64,000 nucleotides of DNA from Omphiscola glabra. Its lineage: Eukaryota; Mollusca; Gastropoda; Lymnaeidae. Of the stretch, positions 58,564 through 64,000 are shown one piece after another (positions within the stretch are counted from its first letter, which is position 1; each line of letters starts with the position of its first letter). The stretch spans positions 5,328,562-5,392,561 of the forward strand of contig OZ024810.1 of assembly GCA_964017045.1 (NCBI GenBank), read 5' to 3'. A program made the translations under genes and the position numbers. The notes beneath the pieces were generated by a model. The model ran no database searches and was not told the origin of the DNA. It saw only the letters and a program-made list of their open reading frames with translations.

Positions 58564-58571
58564 CTTTAAAG

Positions 58572-60453
58572 TGAACCTTAGATTGCTAAATGAACTTTTA
58601 AGATCTCTTGAATTGATAGTCATCAAAACGCTGTTTTTAAAAAAAGTGTCCATGAATGTTACACTTAATTTTCTTCCTTCACATGAGAAGATGACTAAGG
58701 CTTCAGTTTGAGTAGTTGACTTGAGCTGTAAGGTGTTTTATTTAATGAGGAAGAGTTGCTCAGTTCATCAGCCTCACTGCCTTGTCCTTGCCGTTTTGAT
58801 TCAATAGTAGAACTTAGTCAAGATGGAAATAGACCAGGATGCAGTTGATGACCAACAGTTTTTTGTGTGTGTGTGTTTCACTGTGCTCTTTATGCGTTCC
58901 ACATCGCAGGAGTTGCAGGAATTTTCCTTGTGGCAATGTCATACCGCTTATAGGACTCCATCTCTGGGTTTGATTTGTGCCTTCTCTTATATGAGTTGCC
59001 ACAAAAGGTTAACAACTCCCGTCCACTGCGGGTGCTGGTTTTGTTTTTTGCTTGAATTCAAGTCTACAAGCTTGACTCAGTTTAGAGCGCCTGGCAAGCC
59101 AGCACAATCAAATATTATGCAACATGACTAAATTCACATTTCAGTGTAAAGCATTTGAAAAAGAATTAACAAAATTTGTTTCATTATAAATTATATTAAT
59201 AAAACTGGTACCTGTATACATGTCAGCTAAATGCCTTTAAATAATAAAAAAAACTTAGCTGTTTCAATTCTTTTAAATAAGCAATTTGAACTTGATAAGC
59301 TAAGCATTTTGGGATTCATTTTAGAAAGAAATTAAATGAATGTTGTCAAAAAAATTTTTTTTACTTAAATTTTAATGATTTTTAATAATAACAAGCAATC
59401 CTCATACTGTCGATATCCAATATTTTGAACAACAGATGAAATTTTAAAAATATAATAGCTTCACAAAAATGAAATATTATATAATTGTATTGCATAATTA
59501 AAATCAAAATGATAATAAATATTATAAATTAAATATGTATAGTGACAATAAAAATCTATTTTTTATTTTGAAATAAAAGTAAAAAAATGTAACATCAAAA
59601 TATCACATAAACAGAATTCAAACTGCATAAAAAAAAGAGAGACAATTAAACTGACGTACAGAGTTAAATTAATATTTTCACAAAATCAAGTGAACCTTAT
59701 AATTATTTTTTGTAGATAAATATCATCTATATTTTTAATTAGCATGTAGACAAACTAACAGACATAAATATTAGAAAAAAAAAATTAAACAAACATTTTA
59801 AAATATGAAAACTGCATGTGGCAATATTTTTTGTATACCTTCCAATTATTGAATTCCTGAGCATTCATGGGACTTCACTGTTCAAATTTAATGATTGCAT
59901 GAATGATTCATATTTAATTTAAAGCAGTAATATGACTATGTCACTTCTGAAAAAAATATTTATATCACAATTTTTTGTTGTTTCTGTCTTAATTTCAATT
60001 GTTTTAATTAAGGTTTGTGGGAAAATGGCAATATTCTGGCACAGAAATACATTTTTCAAAAACAATGGAACCATAGCATAAATATGTTCCAAAACAAACA
60101 TTAATTATTTAGATTAGTAACATTGAAACATGTTACTTCCTAAAAAAAAAAATTAATATTTTGTGCACAGCACTTGAAAAATGGGCAGAGTTTTGAAAAG
60201 AACCTTTTTTTTTCCGAACGCAGAGAGAAAAATCGATTAATTCAATTATTACAATGCATTTCAGTATTCACTTAAAAGATTGAGCACATTTTGAAAACTA
60301 TAAAATATTAATATCATGGTCGTGTTCACAAAATTCATTCAGAAGTGGAAAGCATTAATTTAAAAAAGAAAAAGCTGCCATAGGAATTTTGATAATGGCA
60401 TATATGACTCAAATAAATATTTATCACAATGATGCTTTTAAACCCACCAAAGT
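58572..60453. other. AT-rich spacer, likely including the CNPase 3' UTR
   Basis: Chance ORFs only. 59200-60450 is very AT-rich and lies just past the stop codon of the minus-strand CNPase gene. Confidence 0.4.
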
Positions 60454-62647
60454 TTAATAATAGCCTGAAAACAGTGTTTTAACTTTGAGTGGTTTATCAA
60501 AGTAAACACAACAAATACCATTACCATAGTAACAGGCTTGACCTTTCTGCAGAGGTACAGAAAAAGGCAAGTTTTTCCCCAGTGTGGCCTCAATATCGCA
60601 CACCCTGAGGATGTCAAAATTCACCTCCCTCGACTCTACACCCCTGGAAGTTTTTAATGTTATATGAGCACTCCTACCTTCACCAGTAAATTTAACTGAG
60701 GGAAATGTTTTTGACAGAAATGAAGGTTTCTCTTCTTCAAAACTAGCAGATAGAGATATGTCACTGGTCTCATAAGATGTGTTACTTGCTATAGGCGACA
60801 TAGAATTTACTTCATTAACAAAAACATGTACATTTTGGTTTTCAAATGGCATTGTGTTGTTTGATGTTGCACTGTTCATCAACTCCTTTCTCTTATTTTT
60901 TTTGGTCCTCTTTTCAGCTCTTAAATTTTTCTTCATCTGCCTTTTGGTACTTTTTTCCAAAAAGTCATTGGAACTTGAATCTGTTTTCCCCCATTCTTCT
61001 TCTTCCGGCCTCTGAAACAAAGTGCTTGCTTGAGGGTTAAGACTAACCCTTACACTCATGGTTTTATTTGTTATCACAATTCCCGTGATAGTTAATTCAA
61101 ATACTTTCCCACAAGAATTTTGAACATCAGGTCTCTTGTGATAGTCAAGAGATTTGACCGCCTTGCCCCGACCACAGAACTTCGCAGTGCAATGCAGAAG
61201 TGGACTCTTTTTACCTTCTTGAGAAAAATATGATGACAAAATGCGTCCTGCAATTTCTGGAAAAGAATAGGGAATGCCATTTTTTAAAATAAAAAAAGAT
61301 ATTTGTATAATATTAGTTTAAAGCCAGCATGCATGCTGTCCACTGCTAGTACCAAACATTCATACAGTCTATAAAATTGAAACACAAAAAAAAGTTGATT
61401 TTAAAAAATGGCCTCTCCTACATTTAACAAATATACTAACAAAAATAGTTGTGTTTCTTATTTTAAATACTGAATTTTTTTTCTGTATTAATGGCAGGAT
61501 GGTTTGATGGATGTAATGGTTAGTAATATTTTAGTATGTGAATGCAGTACATGAAGTTAAAAACAAAATCTATTTGGTAAACAAAAATCTTCATATTCAG
61601 AGGCAGCAAATACAAAACTACTCTTTCTCATAGACCAGATATTTTGAGGCAAAAACGTTATTGTTAAATAGTGAATCTTCATGAAGATTTTTCTAATAGT
61701 ATTTTAAATTATAAACACTTGTTAAATAGTAAATCTTCATGAAGATTTTTCTAATAGTATTTTAAATTATTGACACTTGTTAAATAGTGAATCTTCATGA
61801 AGATTTTTCTAATAGTATTTTAAATTATAAACATTCAACGATCATTAAATAATGAAATATATTAAAAATATAATTGATTATTACCTTCAGATATGTGCTC
61901 AGACTTGATCTTCAGTTCTTTCAATAAACTCTCCCTCAGCCCTGGAAGTCTCACCAGGCATTCCTCGTATATTTTAGTGACTATCTTCAAAAGGATTTCT
62001 GATTTTCTTTCATTTAAAAACCAGGCGTAGTAAGCTGGAATGATATCATCAAACATCTGAACCTTTTTCTTGAGAACATCTACTGCCATTCCATGTTTAT
62101 TTCTTTTGGCCAACTCTGTCGGGTTCATTCTCCAAGGTGTTTTTGGTATGACCATAACTACAACATAGCCACTGACATTTGCTAAATTGACATAGAAATT
62201 CACTTCCCATTTTCTTACATTGGTGTTGTCAATGACGACAACCGGAACCATGTCTTGGCATGCCTGTTTGGCTTTATTCTGACAGTCATCATGGGCCGCA
62301 CTCAATAATTTTTCGTTCCAATTGTAAGAACCATCTTGAGAGTAGAAATAATTATCAGCAGAGCACACAGCAATATCCTTGAAGGAAGATTCCAATAATT
62401 TAACAATGGTAGATTTTCCTGACCCAGACAGACCCCTCATAATGAACATAACTTTAGACTCGCGTCCATTCAAATACTGGTATGTGTCACCGTCTAATAG
62501 AAATACATAATTCAAATACCCTTTATCATAGCAGACATCAATATTTCCTAATGGGTCAGGTAAGGAAGACTTGTGAGGTAACTTTTCAGTTTTTTTTCTG
62601 CTTCTTGTGACATTTTTGTTTGCAGTGCATTCAGTGAAGGAAGTGTC
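60454..62647 (-). CDS. CNP: 2',3'-cyclic-nucleotide 3'-phosphodiesterase (CNPase) homologue, 3' two exons
   Basis: 2H phosphoesterase with an N-terminal P-loop kinase-like domain; it hydrolyses 2',3'-cyclic nucleotides. Exons on the - strand: 62647-61885 and 61256-60454, joined GT-AG in phase 1, about 520 residues. The 5' exon(s) were not found. Seen: Walker A MRGLSGSGKST, SADNYF, VVVIDNTNVRKWE, IPKTPWRMNPTELAKRNKHG, and IPAYYAWFL near the end of the kinase-like domain. The two HxT catalytic motifs are in LLHCTAKFCGRGKA and SAHITL, followed by YYGNGICCVYFDKPLKVKTLFSGYY and the stop. A Lys/Arg-rich insert (KRQMKKNLRAEKRTKKNKRK) separates the two motifs. The protein stops right after GYY, so it lacks the C-terminal tail and CaaX lipidation motif of vertebrate CNPase and is probably not membrane-anchored that way. 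Confidence 0.92.
61662..61834. repeat. 58-bp tandem repeat, 3 copies, in the CNPase intron
   Basis: Units of TGTTAAATAGTGAATCTTCA TGAAGATTTTTCTAATAGTA ..., each with the palindrome ATCTTCATGAAGAT. It lies in the intron between the two CNPase exons. Confidence 0.9.
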
Positions 62648-63343
62648 CTAAAGGTATCAAAGAGACAAATAAAAATAAAATTATATTCAGTACTAAGTGA
62701 TTTTATTTAATGATTAACATTAGGAACCAAAAATAGTTAAGTAGAAATTTAACTTTTTAATTGTATGACTTTCAAATCAATCCTGCTTCAAAAAATGATT
62801 TTTATATAATACTTTTTTTTTGTTGTTGTTGCAAGATTCAATGTATTCTAACTGGCAATCACTGTAATGCTTAAATGTCTTTACCCACTTGCAATACAAT
62901 TTAAGTGAAATTTTTCGGTTTTTTAAATTTTTTAATACATTTTTATGAAATCATTTTGTTCATAAATGAGCCAATTTAAGCTTATTTTTAACTCTCTTAA
63001 CCCTCTTGAGACGAAGCAGTTTTGGACTTTCTGTGAAGCCCCTTTTCACAAGCCCTGCACTTACTTTCCCAAACAATTGATACCAAATAAGCTAATAACT
63101 ATAAAATATAAATATATATATATATTCTTGTAGGTATCTGAATAAACTAGGGCTGTGAAAATTAACTGTTAATTAATCGATTAATTGTTAAAATTTTTAA
63201 TACATTAAATTTTTAAATTCTCTTAAATAAGTAATTTTTGGAATAATCTTTAGTATTTGGGACCAAAAGGTTTGTTACCAATTCTCTAGAATACTATTTA
63301 GTTTAGTAATATTTTTAGTAGATTTCTATTTCCATTTAGACAG
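62648..63343. other. Upstream of the known CNPase exons, no exon identified
   Basis: An acceptor (CTTTGATACCTTTAG, - strand) lies at the edge of the 62647 exon, so an earlier CNPase exon should be here or beyond the window. I could not identify it. Confidence 0.35.
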
Positions 63344-63352
63344 TAAAGAACA

Positions 63353-63579
63353 ATGTGGAATGATCAAAGCAATGTTGCAGTTATGCATTTAAGCGAAAAG
63401 TTGAGCAAGCATTCTGTTTCTAAGCTAACTGCTGACAGCAATGTAAACAATTTCGACAAAGTTTACTGCAATGAGCAGTTTGCTTCAGGACATTCAACAG
63501 GCTTAGAAGAAGCCAGCACTGATGAGACATTATCACCTTTGCTGAAGAGACCTAAAAATGACTCTGTTGCTGAGCGACT
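63353..63579 (+). CDS. Probable first coding exon of an unknown gene (runs past the window)
   Basis: The ATG at 63353 sits just after an acceptor-like CCATTTAGACAG, and the frame ends at a near-consensus donor (GCGACT/GTAAGT at 63580), phase 2. The 75-residue segment is hydrophilic, rich in Ser, Asn, Asp and Glu, with a basic KRPKND near the end. Codon use is coding-like against AT-rich flanks. Family not recognised. It is divergent to CNPase. Confidence 0.5.
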
Positions 63580-63597
63580 GTAAGTCGCAGTCCTCAG

Positions 63598-63700
63598 CAG
63601 AGGCGTAGCAATGGGGGTGCAGGGGGTTACATATTTCCCCGGGCGCCAAGGTACAGGGGCACCAAAATGAGGCTTACAACATTACATTTTATAATAAGTA
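63598..63700. repeat. MITE/SINE-like repeat, same family as 8815-9003
   Basis: CAGAGGCGTAGCAATGGGGG ... CCCCGGGCGCCAAGGTACAG GGGCACCAAAATG. Class unknown. It immediately follows the donor of the preceding exon. Confidence 0.45.
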
Positions 63701-63741
63701 AACAAGGGCAATAAATCTGTCACAAGATCTGTGCAGCAGCT

Positions 63742-63921
63742 CAGCAGACGTGTCATCTGATAGCCTACTTATTTTGTCAGCAGACGTGTCATCTGACAGC
63801 CTACTTATTTTGTCAGCAGACGTGTCATCTGATAGCCTACTTATTTTGTCAGCAGACGTGTCATCTGACAGCCTACTTATTTTGTCAGCAGACGTGTCAT
63901 CTGATAGCCTACTTATTTTGT
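63742..63921. repeat. 36-bp minisatellite, exactly 5 copies
   Basis: The unit CAGCAGACGTGTCATCTGAT AGCCTACTTATTTTGT has a T/C variant (GATAGCC / GACAGCC) that alternates strictly between successive units. The - strand reads open as a 12-residue repeat without gene context. Confidence 0.95.
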
Positions 63922-64000
63922 GGCATATGCCTGCATCAGTGGTACAGGATCGTATCAGCGATCTTGCTCTTCTTAGCATTGAAAGAGGAACATTGAAAAA

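Noticed and set aside
1..64000. A new defence or biosynthetic gene system
   Set aside because: The recognised genes are unrelated metazoan housekeeping or immune-type genes on both strands with large gaps. I saw no conserved gene array.

Overview
The window is animal nuclear DNA. It is AT-rich and intron-containing, with GT-AG splice sites that join conserved protein segments, long non-coding stretches, many minisatellites, and remnants of several transposon classes. The gene set (AIG1/GIMAP GTPases with C-terminal coiled coils, JMJD4, a Rab5-type GTPase, a CNPase) and a 28S rDNA fragment that looks molluscan to me fit a lophotrochozoan. A SPIN-like hAT element, a family I recall being reported from a pond snail, makes a freshwater pulmonate gastropod my best guess. 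The species is inferred, not shown.

Region 1 (1-23.7 kb) is a GIMAP cluster on the + strand. It has three copies of one single-coding-exon gene, each preceded by the same splice acceptor just before the ATG, and all three are damaged in different ways. Copy 1 (223-1577) has an intact G domain, but a 111-bp insertion with an 8-bp target duplication cuts off its coiled coil. Copy 2 (12453-12707) has a P-loop substitution, a nonsense codon and a large internal deletion. Copy 3 (22167-23596) is frameshifted by a 29-bp tandem duplication. Copies 2 and 3 sit in a segmental duplication of several kb. Between them lie Ty3/gypsy integrase remains, LINE fragments, MITEs, a 28S rDNA fragment, a ~1-kb 21-bp minisatellite and a nest of inverted repeats.

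Region 2 (23.7-47 kb) holds a decayed LINE (24.4-25.9 kb) and then, on the - strand, a six-coding-exon JMJD4 gene (30142-37410). Its last exon is greatly expanded by a Cys-rich insert containing a 39-bp coding repeat. JMJD4 introns carry a 29-bp minisatellite, two hAT-like elements and a LINE 3' end. From 37.4 to 47 kb there is no gene I can support. That stretch contains a foldback element with telomere-like repeats, a Merlin-like transposase relic and a pogo/Tigger-like element with TA target sites.

Region 3 (47-64 kb) has a complete five-coding-exon Rab5-type gene on the + strand (47413-52498). Two LINE remnants lie in its introns, one antisense in intron 3 and one sense in intron 4. Next come an intact 199-bp SPIN-like hAT MITE (58365-58563) and the two 3'-most coding exons of a CNPase homologue on the - strand (60454-62647). 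Near the right edge is a probable first coding exon of an unknown + strand gene (63353-63579).

The genes are unlinked in function: immune-type GTPase, translation-factor hydroxylase, endosomal GTPase and RNA-end/cyclic nucleotide phosphodiesterase. I found no operon-like or defence-island system. The unusual biology is in gene-family decay, transposon traffic and repeat-driven protein change.
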